Shown: positions 1-13,310, counted from the first letter of the stretch. The stretch: 64,000 nucleotides of DNA from Cyanoderma ruficeps (GCA_008694505.1 VZDJ01007747.1:1200663-1264662); one strand, 5' to 3'. Notes: a model not told the origin generated them from the letters alone. Numbers and translations: made by a program.

Positions 1-2636
1 GTCAGTGTCTTCACTCTTGTCTATTCATGCATGAGGGTCTATAAGACCATGTAAGTTTCTTAAGGTAAAACACTTTTCTTGAGTTACTAATCCTTCTGTC
101 ATCAGTAAAACAGTAATGCTAAGAGTAATACAATGCCAAAACCACTTACTTTATAATACATGTAGAAAAACAGAACTCTGTCCCCTCTGACACAAGACCC
201 TCTTCCTTTACCCTCTATGACTTGCCCACAAAATAGGTGTACACTAACAATACCAAAAAAAGTACTGACGACGACTCTATTCCCTACTGCCTATTTCCTC
301 TCAGCTTTCCAGGAGACAGTTTCACAGTACCAATTAAGCACTGTGAACTAAAGCAGGACTAAGGCAATTACACAAAATTGACCACAGGCCAAAGTGAGAG
401 GAGGAGGTGCTCCACACATTGCAGCAGATGCCCACACAGCAGCCCACAGAGAATCCCCATGCCCAGAGCAGGTGAGTATTTAGAGGAATATATAGAGAGG
501 AAATGGCCTCTAAAGAGGACCCACGTGAGACTGTAGGAAAGTGTGAGGGAAGGAACAAGAGAGGGCTGCTCCATAGTGATTGTATCCCCTCCTAAATCCC
601 ACTTGTGCCACTTGAGCCAGGAAGGTGAGTGTGAACTAAAGGACTGAAGTTGTTTGAATTGGGGAACACAAAGAAACGGTTAATATTTATTTGTTTCTTA
701 CTACCCCAATCAAATTTAATTGGCAGCCAGTTAATTATCTCCAAGGCAAGTCCTTTTTTGCCCACAAAGCTAAGCAGTAAGAAATCCCCCAGCCTTTATC
801 TTGAATCACAAGTTTTCAGATTTCTGTTCATTCCCTGGTTTTCCCCTCCAACTGAGGCATGGAGAGTGTGGCTATGCAGGAATTTCATTAACTCACCACG
901 ATTAATAATACAACTTCTATGGTTTTACTGTGATTATTTGATCCCTTGATGCATTTGAGAGAACGTTAATTGTTGATTCTACATTTTTCATTTTCTTATG
1001 TTTTTCTTAGTCATACGATCTGTTGGATACATTACATTTGTCCATTAAGCAGCTGTTAAGTCTTCTCTGCACCATTTATTTACCAACTAATACTAAATTA
1101 CCACGTCAAACATGTATTTACAACACGTTCATTTTACTACAGAGCAAAACATTCTCTCAACATCTGGATTGTTCTCTCTGTACTTTCTGTTCACCTGCTA
1201 ACACAGAAGTTGACCAGTATACATCTGCAACATGTTTAACAAATAAACATTTTGCCTTCCCTGGTAATTGGCTGGTACTGCACGTGCCACTCTCCCAGAA
1301 GGTGTTTGGGAGGAAAGGGGTAGTGGAGTGGACCATTTTCACTGCTTCCACTCTTGATGGGCCATACACAACCAGGACTTGGTAACATGTTTGCTTCTCA
1401 TTATTACTAGCTAGATTTAGTATTAACTATATGTCTACTTCAAAAGTTTCTTCTCTTCCCGATTTACTGTTTCACTTCTCTGAAGAGCCTGAAACTGTTC
1501 CAGGATTCTCCTCCTTTGTTTTAATTACAGCTTTATTTTAGGATTTGCTGAATTGCTCCAAGACAAATATTCTCATCTTCTCTCAGATTCTCTCAGATCT
1601 ATTCCTCTGCAGGAACAGAAACTTAGCTCTGGAACACAAATTGATCACTTAGTTAAATTTACCACTACATAAATTAGTTTCTTTTGTTCATATTAATGTG
1701 TTAGAGATAAAATGCATATACAGACATACACATAAATCTATAAACACTAATCGTAAGTCTAAGCAGTAGTTTAGCTCCACTCCCTGAACAGTGAAAGACA
1801 AATTTGTTTACCTCGTTTAAAATCAACTTAATTTTTTTATCCTGAAGTAAAACCAAATGCGTTTGTATTTTAAAGTCAAGACCAAACAAAATATTCTTGA
1901 TAGGACTGAGAAAACAGTTCATAGTTTTCCAGTGAAAGAATGCAGGGAGAAGGAAATTAAACAAGCATTCTTGCATATATTTCCTGATGTTATTTTCATT
2001 ATGGAGAAGTAAAATTACATTTACTCCCTTGACAGCAAAGGTCAAACAATCTGATAAAACCTAGTTAACGCACTGAGAATGATTGATGTTTAATGAAAAA
2101 GTCATGTAGCAAAATGTGCACTTTCTCCTTTATTCTCTCCATATCCTTAATATATTTATTCCTAATATAACAAAAAGGTCTGAAACCAAACTAAAAGTCA
2201 AAGGAGTCTTCTGATTTATGTGCTCCCATACCCAATAAAGATTTAGCCATCCATGACATTTTCATAGTAACATACTTCCTTTTTTAAGTACTTGCACTAC
2301 TTAGTTCAACCACAATATTGATTTTTAGCCTACTCCTTATCCTGTATTAGTACTCACACACCTATTTTACAAATTTCATGCTTCTCTGAAAGAAGCAGCA
2401 CTAGGTATTACCAGCAATCATATGTACAGTAAAACAAGTATACCCATAACTTCTTACAGATTCTGACTTAACACCCCTTAGAATCAATCTTGAACATGGG
2501 TTTTTAGCTCCCAGAAACCAAACAGGTCACTCATCATTACAGGTACTAGGCTTTCCTCAATGTCCAGATGCTATGGAAGAGTTCTACAGAGCTGCAGAAA
2601 GGCTGACAGTGTTTACTGCATGTGAAGTTACTGACA

Positions 2637-2675
2637 TGTTCCAGAAAAACATCTCATTATGCTCCAGAAAAACAT
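2637..2675. repeat. Short direct repeat, 16-bp unit, 23-bp period
   Basis: The 16 bases at 2637-2652 (tgttccagaaaaacat) recur at 2660-2675 with one mismatch. The 7-base spacer makes this look like an old local tandem duplication. No function is apparent. Confidence 0.8.
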
Positions 2676-3326
2676 TAATAAATTCTCTCCTGAGACAGAC
2701 TGGGAACACCACTCTCTCCGGCCACGAGCTGAACAGCCATTTGCAGCCTTGACACAGTTCACGATTCTGCTCCTAGACTTTGTAAGTAGAGCAGAAAGTG
2801 GGATGATAAAGTCGTTTGCTAGTTCATCTGGCAGCATTGATTTAATTTAAAGGCAACGGAGCTGTAACAGGTGATCAGTTCTTCAGGATTCTGTATAAAA
2901 ATCACTATGAGATAGACAATGCTGGTCAGATAGTTAACAGTGGCACACAACATAGATCTATGGCTTTAAATATGAGCACCATTATATGAAGCTGGAGTGA
3001 CGGAAACGATATTGATGCTATCCCCGTTTATGAGTATTGTCTGTCAGGGCAGCAATAATTACTTACTTTCAAATCCAGTTAGGATCATCAAGGTCACAGT
3101 TTCTGGTGTGGACACCTAACAGTACTAGTTTTCTACCTCCATTTTTTGTCTTCCTATTAAAAACCCGTATCAGTTCAGCAGCTGAGATTTGAGGCTACCT
3201 CAAACTGCCAAAACACCATAATGGAATTTTATTCTATTTTCAATTCAGGAAGATTGCCATCTGAAATACTTTCCAGCAATCATCTGCAGTGTCTGAGAAA
3301 CAATGACTTCTCTATTCTGGGTACAG

Positions 3327-3339
3327 AAAAAAAAAAAAA
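3327..3339 (+). repeat. Poly-A run
   Basis: An uninterrupted run of 13 A. Nothing upstream looks like a processed pseudogene or SINE, so I read it as a simple homopolymer. Confidence 0.9.
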
Positions 3340-4113
3340 CGCACCTAAAGTTGATCAGCAAACTAACCAGAATTTAATTTTTTTTTAATAGTAGTAATAT
3401 GTGTTTCAATATACATAAAATTGCTAGTTGACCCACAAAATTAGTCAAAGCCTAAAATACTACAGGACCATACCAAATGTATGGTAAAGAGAAGTGTGAA
3501 GTTGGCTGTTTATTTGGTATCAGTCAGAATATTTACAATATTACAAACAATAAATAAGCAGCAGAAGCAAGTATCTTGGATGAGAAACTCAAGCTGGGTT
3601 TCCACTCTTTGCCAACTGCAAAGCCATTCTCTCTCATGCATATATAGTCTTTAGTCCTTCCACTTTGCCTTTCATGGATTTTCTACCACCTCTGAACCAC
3701 TGACCTGATCTCCTACCCACTGAGACCACCCCTAAAAAAATTTCTTGGCTTATTTGACGTAACTTTCAGTCTCCTGTGATACCAATCAGGCTCCTAAAAA
3801 AGATTACTATAGCTCCAGATGCTGCTGTAGAAAAAAAAGCATTTAACTGCTCCCCATGTAACCTGAAAGAGAGCTTAAGCAAAGTCTAGACAACAGACCA
3901 AAGATTCATTTGTGGGCAGCTGCCACAACTCTGCAATGCAGAAATATTATTTGCTGAAGGAAAATAAAGATTAAATTTCATGCTTTAATTTGCTGATAAA
4001 ACATCAAGCTCTGTCAGAGTCAGCCATCAAACTTGCATTAAGTCTCAGTTATTTGCAGGTGTAGCCTTACCAAGTAAAGTCTGAAGCAGAAAAAAAATAA
4101 GGATGTGGTATAC

Positions 4114-4127
4114 AAAAAAAAAAAAAA
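4114..4127 (+). repeat. Poly-A run
   Basis: An uninterrupted run of 14 A preceded by a looser A-rich stretch at 4090-4099. It is not linked to a recognisable retroposon. Confidence 0.9.
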
Positions 4128-5957
4128 TCTGTTCTTTGCCATTTCCCTCACAGCAGACCAAAATACCATGCAAAAAGCAAAATTCTGTCTTACTATTATT
4201 ACATGTCTTACACAAACACCATTCTCTCACCATCCTTACAACTCATTTTAGTTGAAAATCCTGGAAATCTCGGGGACAGCAATCTCTGGGATGAAATTCC
4301 AATTTCCCCCTATCTTTACATCATTGTGAAAACACTCTTTGATTTCAAAATAACCAAAATTTCATCCTATATACCAAATATATTAATATCCCTATACATC
4401 ATGAAAGCCAGCACCAAAACCAGAGTTTGGCGGCTGTTTGTTTCCTATTTGTGATGCCTTCAATTCTCTTGCAAATTAAAGTGACACCTGGCTACTTGAG
4501 CTCATTTTCTTGCCAAAAACAAACATGCTAATACTTGCTTTAGATAGAAGTTATGAGAATAAAAGGATTTTTCTATATTTAAAGCAATAAAAACAGTAGG
4601 CAATATTCTCTTAAATTCCAGAGAATTATTTTAAGGAGGAATTAGGTACATGGATCACAGCAGTATCCATAATTTCTCTACAGTAGTACTGCATTCAATC
4701 AATCAGTGAGAGGTATCTGCATCACTGAAGTTTGGACAGTTACTCTTCAGCAATACAAGGCAATAAATTCTTCCTTCTTTACCTCTTCATATTCAAATGA
4801 GTAACGAAATCATGTGCTAACCATGTCCCTGCCCTTCAGTCTGGCCCATCACCGTGCAGCCGAGTTCCTTCAGAAATTAGGGAGTGGGTACCATCTGCTA
4901 TCAATACTGTCCACACACTTCCCAGTCAGACTTGTTTCAGGGCAACCTTCTTTCCTGAGTTAACAGAAGGTGACAAGCCTGGCAGTTTGCAAATTTTCCC
5001 TGCGTGACTGATTCAGCCTGGCTGACCAGATACATGCTAATGAGAATGTGCCAGCTCACAACAAAAACATTTTTGAATAATTTAGAACTTCAGAGCTTGG
5101 TGTGCCAGATAATACACTTCATTGTTTAATGACGGTGCCAGCAGAATGTACAGGCATCCACTACAAACACAGACTGCAAAATCATCATCAGACCTAACTT
5201 TATAAATAATGCAAAAGGAAAAAGCAACAAAGCCAACTAAAAACTTTGTTTTCATCCGCATCAGCAAGACTGATGACACGAGCTATATACATTTCATATA
5301 TTCTTGATTTTGAGGCTTCAGGTATTTGTGTGGATGCTTAGCTTTCTTTCAAAGATAAAGGGCACTGCTAACTAAATTTATGCCCTGAAATTTTTCAAAG
5401 AAAGTACTTCTCCTTATTTTCCTTTTCACTTGCCTGTGGAAGTGTATCACCAACACCATCCACTCAGCAAGGCAGAAGTGAATCAAAGAAGTGCTTCAAA
5501 ACAAAGAAATAAATATTTAGGACACGGTCTTTGGTGATGGGTCCCATCATGCCACACTGTGCCTTTCCGGCAAGTCCTTAAAAGTAGTTAGACTAGTTAA
5601 CTTAGAGAATACTGTCATTAACTACCTTTCTACAAATGATTGTTTTTGATAAATCCATTCTTAACTGCAAGAGTTGAAGTCTGCTGACCTAAACACCGTT
5701 GAAAATCCAATCATGATATCACACTTTTTTCAGTTTAAAATGAGTTTTTAACCTAGGAGTGAGTTTGGGATTAGAATTTTTGATGTGGTTTTGTGTGTGT
5801 GCTTTGTGGTTTGCTTTTTTCCTTTTAATGTTTAATACATCGAACTTGTGCAATTTTTAATCAAAGAGACTCTGCCAGACTTGAATAAAACCAGTCTTAT
5901 TCTTCAGAACAGCTGGCACTAACAGAAGAATTGCTAAGCCAAAAACTAGATAAACAG

Positions 5958-5993
5958 ATGCAACTCTGAAGATGCAACATGCAACTCTGAAGA
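5958..5993. repeat. Imperfect tandem duplication, 21-bp period
   Basis: The 15-mer atgcaactctgaaga occurs at 5958 and again at 5979, giving about 1.7 copies of a 21-bp unit. This looks like replication slippage. Confidence 0.85.
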
Positions 5994-7483
5994 GCAGAAA
6001 ACAATATTTAGATGCTATGGAGCTGATGCAAATCCTTGTTAAAACACCAAGTTGGGGATGTAGGTACACTCTCATCGTCTTTATACTATTTTTGCAATAG
6101 CATCAGTCTGACACACATCTATTAATGACGGTAACTCAGGCATAGAAAGCCTTGCAATTTATCAGACAATTTAACAGACATGGACAGATAATTGTTCACT
6201 TTTGCAACTACTCCCATCTTTGCAAATACCACAGAAGACTGGCCCAGTGTATAGAATAGGTAGTGTAATAAAAGTTTGGTTGGAACAGCAAAATTGGTCA
6301 CTGAGTGACCATTCCATTAAAAGAATAAAACACACATACACACAAGTGTTAGGGGTCTGATTTGTTTCTTCCACTATATGCTGTGCTTTGACAACTGGCT
6401 GTGTGTTCAGAGCTCTATAAATTATGAGCTGGCCTTTGTTCCAGGAATCTTTGTTTTAATTTTCGTAACTGCACTTTTTTTAAAATATGTTGCAGCATGA
6501 TTAACTTGTCCCACCATTAGAGATTTATTTCATTCACAAGGGAAAATTTCTTCTTTGACCAACTAGGAACATGTTCTGCCACCCTCCTACAAGCATGTTC
6601 TTGTCATTCCTCATACCTTGTTAGCACTTTCTGTTCACTCCAAGTCAGCATTTGTCATGCTGTGACCACCAAAGGCAGCAGGCACCATCTGCACTCCACC
6701 AGCTTCAAGGGCTGGACAGCTATTTGGAAATTCCATCACCTCACAGACTGCTTTCCACTGCCATGGCCGGCCCCAGCTGCACCTGATGCCACAACTGTTT
6801 GGACAGCTCCAGCCAGCACCGCGGATTTCAAAGCCCTGTTCTGTTAAACTGCACAGGCTGGTCTCATCCTGGTTGTACCATGGGCATCCAAAACCGCTGA
6901 GAGATTGTCACAATCCCAAAAATTTGCTACATCTTCTTGGGATTTCAGAAATCAAATCCTGTTTAAAGCATCAATGTGCCCCCTTCATACTAGAACCCCT
7001 TTTAGTATCAGTCTCTGGTACTCTATTATGTAAGAACTGACCTGCTATTTAGGCATCCCATCTTGTGAAAACCTAAAAACAACTTTTTTTAAAAAATCCT
7101 AATGATTACATGTATATTTCTCCTGCTCTTCCATCTCTTTAGCAAAGGTGCAAGTATAGCAGGGTGAGGGTCACATATAAAACACAATGTTGGACTGTTG
7201 CTTTTGCTAGTATTTCAAGATTTCAGAATCTTGTATGCTGGGGGCTAACCTCTGCTCCACCAACCATCTTTGGGAAGCCTAGTAGCAGTTCTGAGCTAAT
7301 TAGAGAGCCTACAGCCTCTCTTGCCCTTCCTATGCTTAGATGGAGTTGGTCATGTTCTGTATCAAAATAATTTCCTTTTTATGAAAGAAAGGCAAAAATA
7401 GGCTTCATGTAGTGGTGTGACTTTTAGTTTTGTCAAATTTCACGTTCTTAATTTCTCCCTATTTCATGCTGTTCTATATAAGT

Positions 7484-7870
7484 TGTAATGGTTTGTTCCA
7501 TGTACCCCCTTTGAGTTTATTCCCTATGGCTCTCCCTGGTGACAGTTCCCTATCAATTATCTGTACGTAACCCCCAGGTCCTGTCCATCACTTTGAGGCC
7601 TCACCCTGGGTCTAGAAAGTTCCAGCGAGGTCGTCGAGTGATTGGACAGGACCCCAGCTGTCCTCTCCTTCCTCTCCTTGATTTGTCCCTCTGTTTGTCC
7701 TTCATGTACAGAGCCACTCCTTAACCCTTACACAACTGGTCCTTCATGGTACCCTTCCCCTCTCTCCTCCTCCTGTTAAAAGCCGCTACACCAGGGTGAT
7801 TTGTGCTCTGCTGAGGCAGACAGCTTCACTTCGTTTTCTGACTCATTTTGTGTGTCTGGCTATTTTAGCA
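7484..7870 (+). mobile_element. Probable LTR (solo or partial) of an endogenous retrovirus
   Basis: The block begins with TGTAATGG at 7484, and LTRs begin with TG. It is clearly richer in GC and CpG than its flanks, with CpGs clustered around 7560-7645 and near 7784. A TATA-like ttaaaag near 7777 is followed by a GC-richer stretch, in the order expected for U3 then R/U5. The composition and opening resemble avian LTRs I remember, but I cannot name the family. The 3' end is uncertain: I placed it at a CA at 7870, and no convincing target-site duplication flanks that choice, so the copy may be truncated. There are no coding remnants. It could instead be an unrelated GC-rich repeat. Confidence 0.45.
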
Positions 7871-9787
7871 TGAAAATTCTATTGCAGAGATAAGGAAACG
7901 CATGAGCTATTTCAAAGGCAATTTTAAAAAAGCTGTCAGACTTTGTGACTAATTAGTGAGTGTTCATAAACTAAGAATTTTCTCCTAATACATTTCTTTC
8001 TGTACTAAGGGAAAACAGAGGAAGAGAAGATTGCTGATACAAAGATGCCAAGGAAGACCAACAAAACCAGCATTCTCACATTTCCATAAAACATTGGGCA
8101 AGAAAGTTGTGGGCCTTTCCCCTGAGGTTTGAGTTCTCACTTCCCAACTAATCAGTGAGGCCAGATTTTCCTACCTCTCCATTTGCTTTCTTGGATCCTA
8201 TTCCACTCCAGAGGTCACTTGCTGAGTGACCTCATGTTTAACAGATATGGGAGGTGTTGTACAAAACCTGTATTTTCTCAGCTGCCAACCTTGCTGTGCC
8301 CTCACCCTTATGGAATCAGAGGAACAAGAGAGAGAAATGAGGGGTTTGACCCCAACAAACTTTGCATCAACATCACACTGAGTTTGCTGCCTGGATTTTG
8401 CTCCAGTGATGGTACCTTCTTTTAAAATGATGCGAGACACAGACTCTGTACAAGACAGTTGTTCCACTTGCCTTTTTATGAACAAAAGACACTGCAGAAG
8501 CTGCTTCTTCAGGTCTTTATGAAAATAAAATTTTATGAAAATAAAGCTTTTTAAGAGTAAAGGTGGCAAAATAATCAAAGCCTTCTGCATTGCTCTCTCC
8601 CAGACAGACCACAACCAAACCAGGGCAAACCTGGAAGGATTATGCATGTTATCTCTGCAGCAGCCACACTACCCTGTTTGACCTGTCCCTCCTTTTTCAA
8701 ACACAGCCCAGAAAGGGCAAGCTGTACTTTTCTTGGCTTTTGTGGTCTTGTAACCACGCAAACATATCAGTTCCAGTAAGAAGACTTCAAGGAATACTGC
8801 TTGTAGGATGATAGTGAACTAAATATTAAGTTATTTTGTTAAGTTTAAGAATGTCTGGTTTTATTTGGAAATTTTACTAACAGGTCTGGAATACTTGTTG
8901 AAATACTTCTCTGAAAGTCAGGTAGTGCTTTCAAAAGTTTATCAGTAAGATAGTCTAGTTTTTCTCTTCTTTTTTTGGCACTGGAATAAAATGGATGTAC
9001 TAGCATGCAATCTGAGGACCACAACCCCACTTTAATGAGGTGTTACAGGGCTGAGCAGAAAATTCTCCTGCACAGTCCCTTGGTGTCTAATGTACAAGTG
9101 TAGTACTGGTACTTTCATAACTAAAAGCAGTCATGAGTACTTAAAGCACAGACTGAACAGGCTTCAATTTCAAAGCTTTGAGGGAAAACTAGATTTACTT
9201 GGAAAGCTCAATAGGATCAGGATGTAGCAACTTCACAGCCCTACTTCACCATGTCAAATGCATATTCCACGTTCATTACAAGATGACTTCCCAAAGCAGA
9301 GATACTTGCAGGTATGATTTCTGGGTTAGGAGATCCCTTTCACCACAGTCTCCAGCTAGGCATATGCTTACAGTATTATCTGCAGGTATGAGAGACACAT
9401 TTCTACATTGTCCATCCCTTTTGAAAACAAACATCTGTTAAAGACATTGAGTTATATGAAAAGCAGCTGAAATGCACCACGAAGTCAGTGCTGGATACGG
9501 GCTTTTGGGTTTTATTTTTTGTTTACCAGAATCAGTTTTTAGTCAAACCTGAGCCACAAGATAAAAGGCAAATTTCTACCTTCCTTTAATACTGAAATCT
9601 GTATACTCTGGGGAGCAAGTACTTTGAGACCTTAAAGTTGACTGCTTCTAGATAGCATTGAGGGGTGCAATAGCCAGTTAGGCCTCTGAATTTTTGAAAA
9701 TACTGTGTTCCACCAGCCTGCCCAAAATACTAAAGGCAGAGTTAGGGTAGGCTAGAACAGCATGCTGTTGCAAACATTAAGCAGGCA
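7871..9787. other. Unique non-coding DNA
   Basis: No gene is supported. The longest frame, 149 codons on the minus strand at 8198-8647, matches no protein I know and shows no domain. The stretch contains the 16-bp tandem duplication at 8516-8547. The remainder has no repeat that I recognise. Confidence 0.65.
8516..8547. repeat. Tandem duplication, 16-bp unit
   Basis: Two adjacent copies of tttatgaaaataaa plus two further bases, identical at 14 of 16 positions. This is a local slippage product in AT-rich DNA. Confidence 0.9.
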
Positions 9788-10246
9788 CAACTTAAGGGCA
9801 GAGAAACCCTGTAGAGAGACCTCAGCAAATGAGAGAGATGGGAAATCACCAACAGTTTGAAGTTTAACAAGGGCAAGTGTGGGACCCTGCAACTTGGAAC
9901 AAGGCAACACTGGATGTATAGATGTGTACAAACAAGAAATATAAAATCCCGTGTGCAGTTTTGGGCACCACAGATACTAAACTATTAGCAAGCATCCAAA
10001 GAAGAGCCACAAGGATGGAGAAGGACCTTGAGGGGAAGCCGTATGAGGAGTGCTGAGGTCACTTGGTCTGTTCAGCCTGGAGAACAAAAGACTGAGGGGA
10101 AACCACACTGCAGTCTACAATCTCCCCATAAGGAGAAGAGGAGAGGCAGGCACTGATCTCTTCTCTGTGGTGACCATGCAGGACCAGGAGTTCGACTTGA
10201 TGGTCCTGATGGGTCGCTTCCAACTCAGCATGTTCTGTGATACTGC
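9788..10246 (+). mobile_element. CR1 LINE, 3' end, with internal deletions
   Basis: This is the 3' part of an avian Chicken Repeat 1 non-LTR retrotransposon in sense orientation. Hallmarks are the segment near 9995-10085 (agagccacaaggatgg, then tgtatgaggag-like text, then cttggtctgttcagcctgg) and the 3' tail at 10195-10245 (gggtcgcttccaactcagca, then ttctgtgatactg). CR1 ends in short octamer-like repeats rather than poly-A, and that is what is seen. Compared with the CR1 layout I remember, two segments are missing: one shortly before the gtgtgcagttttggg at 9951, and one near 10171-10180, where the 5' part of a later segment joins directly to the 3' tail. The element is 5'-truncated, as most CR1 copies are. 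It encodes nothing functional. Confidence 0.9.
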
Positions 10247-12657
10247 TGATGGCTGGCCCTCCTGTCTGTTACTCCTACCTTGGAGCTAACATGGAAGAGG
10301 GAAACTTCAGTCTGCCTGCAAACAGGCAACCAGGCTCCCCTACAAATCCAGTGGCTGTAAATACCCCTTCTGGGATGAAGTTTAGGTCTGATTGCAGCTG
10401 CAAAAACAGCCAAAGGGTGCCAAAATGCCAAAATTCACATGTCAGTGTGTGGCCAGTACCCATAACCATTCTGTGCTTGTGCCAAAAATAAGTCGTGAGT
10501 CACGGCACATATTGTTTCTTTAACAGCCAGGTAAGCAGATTGATTACGAGAAACATTAAAGTACTACAAGGGGAAAAATAAATCTTCCTCCTTCAGAGTA
10601 TTCATCTTGTGCTTTTACAAAATTCCTTATGCCAAAACAGTAACGTGCATTCTGAAGAGGCAACACCCAATCTCCAAAAAGCATATCCAGAAGTACAAGA
10701 ACTTCATAACTCCAAATAATACAAGGTGATGTTCACAAGTGGTACAAACCCCAGTAACGGCAGTGAGATTTACTATGGACTTATGGTTAGCAGTGTGATT
10801 AGGCACCCACCCAAAATGGGGCAAGCTGCTGCATTAGTTGTCAAAGCAGGTAATTACTGAAGCTTGATAAAACATACAATATTAACCCGAAGTCACATTA
10901 AGAGAGGCTCCTTGTGGAACAAAAAGCTGGCATACAAAATTCAAGGAAGAAGATAAATGTTTATGTGAGTCTAAGAAATAAAGAATACTTTATTACCATT
11001 ACATTTTGAAATTGCATTTCTACAGCACATATTATTCAAACATTTTCCAAAACCTAAGCTTCTGAAAAATAATTGATTTTTGCTAAACAAACCCAGAATT
11101 TATGCTTGAAAGCATTTTTTAAAACAGAAGCCCAACTTCTGTTTTTCCCCATAGTTTAAATGCCTGGAAAAACATAGTGCCATTACACAGGAAAACCACA
11201 AGGGGCCATAACTCAAGCTCTGCTTCGATATTTGCAGACCTTTTGAACCCATCTTCTCCACATAAATTTCCAGCTATTGTAAACAGAGTCCTACCCGCTA
11301 GACCTACTAAGCATAATATGGAGGTATGCCACACTTTGCCATCTGGAAAAAACACACTTCATACAGCCTCCAGCTCTAAGCCAGAGTGAGCAGAGTGGCC
11401 AAAACCACACTTGGTACAAATTGGTGCCATCTCACTTCAGCACTGGGGTTTTTCCAAGTAATGCCAGCTGAGTGGCCATTAAAATGTAGTGACATCTTTG
11501 CATCACAATAATCTGTAAGTGGTAACTGCAGCTCATGCAGCTATAGCAGGATAGAAAAATAAATCTAGAAGGCATCGCAGGACTGCAGGCCTCAGAGAGC
11601 TTTTGTACAGCCTACATTCACTACACTTTAGCAGAGCCTGTGAAGTGGGCAATGAAGAATGAGGGTTGTACCCAGGCAGGGGTGGAGAAGGTGACAGTGT
11701 TGAGGGCAGTCAGAGTCTTCATGATACAGAAGATCAGAACTGAGGTCATTTGCACCAGGAAACAAGAACATGTGTCACTGCCTCACCCTCTACCATTATA
11801 ATCAGCCAACCAAACCACTGTGTTTGCAACATACAGCTGAAAAATTGCGGTACTGGGCCTTTTACCTGCCTGCAGAGACAGCAGCTATCTCACAGCAAGA
11901 CCAACCTTCAACTACCCTGCATGTGCTGAGTGGCACTGAGGCAATGAAACCTGGAAAAGTGTTGAAGAGCTCAGTCTCACTGTAGGTTGACAGACTTGCC
12001 AGACTGACCAGAAGTCAGGTTTCAGATTACTCTTCACATGACCAGAGCAGATTTAGACCAAAGTTGAGTGCAATACCCAGGTATACATATGGCCTTATAG
12101 GCTGGCAGGACAAACACCCTGTGAGAAACTCAGAAGAGAATCCCAGTTTTCAGATTTAGGTGCTGAACTTCAACACCTGAGGTTGTGAACCTCAATGTGT
12201 CTTCATTCTCTCTGCCTCTGTGCCCCAAAGAGATTTCATTTATCACCCAAAAAGAAACAGAGAGAAGTGAGATGAACTTAAGCTGCTGTTCTGAAGAGAC
12301 CAAGTACTCACAATTAACAAGCAGGCTCTTAAGTTCCTCCAGTGCCCAAACTTGGTCTGTTTTTCCTTTTTGAGCAATGTAGAAAGACTACCCCAAACAG
12401 CCAATGAAGCAGGACAAGCTGCATAAAATACCTTACTCAAAGTTCCAGGAATTAGAGCAGTAGATGGAAACAAAGAGCCGGTTAAGTGAAAGCTACTCAT
12501 AGTGTAGTTTCACTGGCAACACCACTGCCTTTTTTCCTGTAATATCAAATTCCTATCTACTTGGATGCTGGGAAATCCTATACACTCCAAAACAGGGAAC
12601 TGTAAGCAGTGACTTGTGACCACCAGTTAAGGATACAGACTTGCATGCTTCACCTGT

Positions 12658-12684
12658 GACCTCAGTCAGTGTTGCACTGAGGTC
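12658..12684. repeat. Short inverted repeat (hairpin)
   Basis: Arms gacctcagt (12658-12666) and actgaggtc (12676-12684) are perfect reverse complements around a 9-base loop. It is too short for a microRNA precursor and has no known role. Confidence 0.85.
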
Positions 12685-13280
12685 CACATGAGTAGACTGG
12701 AAAATCTGTGCTTTTATGTGACCTGACGACCAGACCACTAAGTGTTCATATTTGACTAGTATCAAATGACACAAGAAAAGGCTGATGGACCAAAATTTTT
12801 ATCCTACTCAAAAGTACTTACTTTGCTAAACAAAATGCTACTAAAGAGAAAAGTGATATAGAATTCCCCCATGAACTGTTCTTAGTCCAAATAAAATTTG
12901 AAGGAAGTCAATATGTGTATCAGTACCTAAGAAAAGCCAGCAGTGCTCTCTCTCTAGCAATTTCCCTTATCTCTCTGACATTAGCCTATCTTTTAAAACC
13001 TTGCCTTTCAAAGAACCCCCCACAGATGCCATGCTTTGCACAGGCAAGGTCCTGAGGAGCAGCACTCTGCACTGCACAGGACATAGATTTGCTTCCATGG
13101 CAGCAACAGGAACACAATCCCTCAATCCCTTACCACTGCAGCTTTCTTAGAACACAAGTATTAGAATACAAGCAACTAGTGTCTGAATTTTTAACATCTC
13201 TTTTAAGATGTGAAGTCGCATATTTCAAGGGTTTCTATTCCATATTCATTATGAAAACTTCACCTTCCAAGACCTTAAAT

Positions 13281-13310
13281 TTTATTTATTTTTTCTTCTT
13301 TTTTTTTTTT
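13281..13310 (-). repeat. T-rich tract
   Basis: A run made almost wholly of T with a few A and C, ending in 12 uninterrupted T at 13299-13310. Read on the minus strand it is an A-rich tract, but no retroposon body is recognisable beside it. Confidence 0.85.

Larger units (their letters stand above)
1..7483. other. Unique AT-rich non-coding DNA
   Basis: I see no gene here. Open frames are all short (about 120 codons or fewer), resemble no protein I know and overlap one another on both strands, as chance frames do. The stretch is AT-rich and CpG-poor. It holds A-runs near 3.3 and 4.1 kb, two small tandem duplications (2637-2675 and 5958-5993) and a somewhat CpG-richer patch at 2690-2850. The part from about 6650 to 6900 is richer in GC than its surroundings, but I cannot match it to a known repeat. 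It most likely lies between genes or within an intron. Confidence 0.7.

Noticed and set aside
8198..8647. 149-codon open frame on the minus strand
   Set aside because: No domain, no recognisable similarity, overlapped by frames on the other strand. A frame this long can arise by chance in 64 kb.
10505..10536. Acceptor-like tttctttaacag followed four bases later by donor-like gtaagc
   Set aside because: A four-base exon is implausible, and there is no reading frame around it.
12998..13050. Hairpin with 9-bp arms accttgcct/aggcaaggt and a long loop, considered as a microRNA precursor
   Set aside because: The stem is far shorter than a precursor stem, and neither arm resembles a known microRNA.
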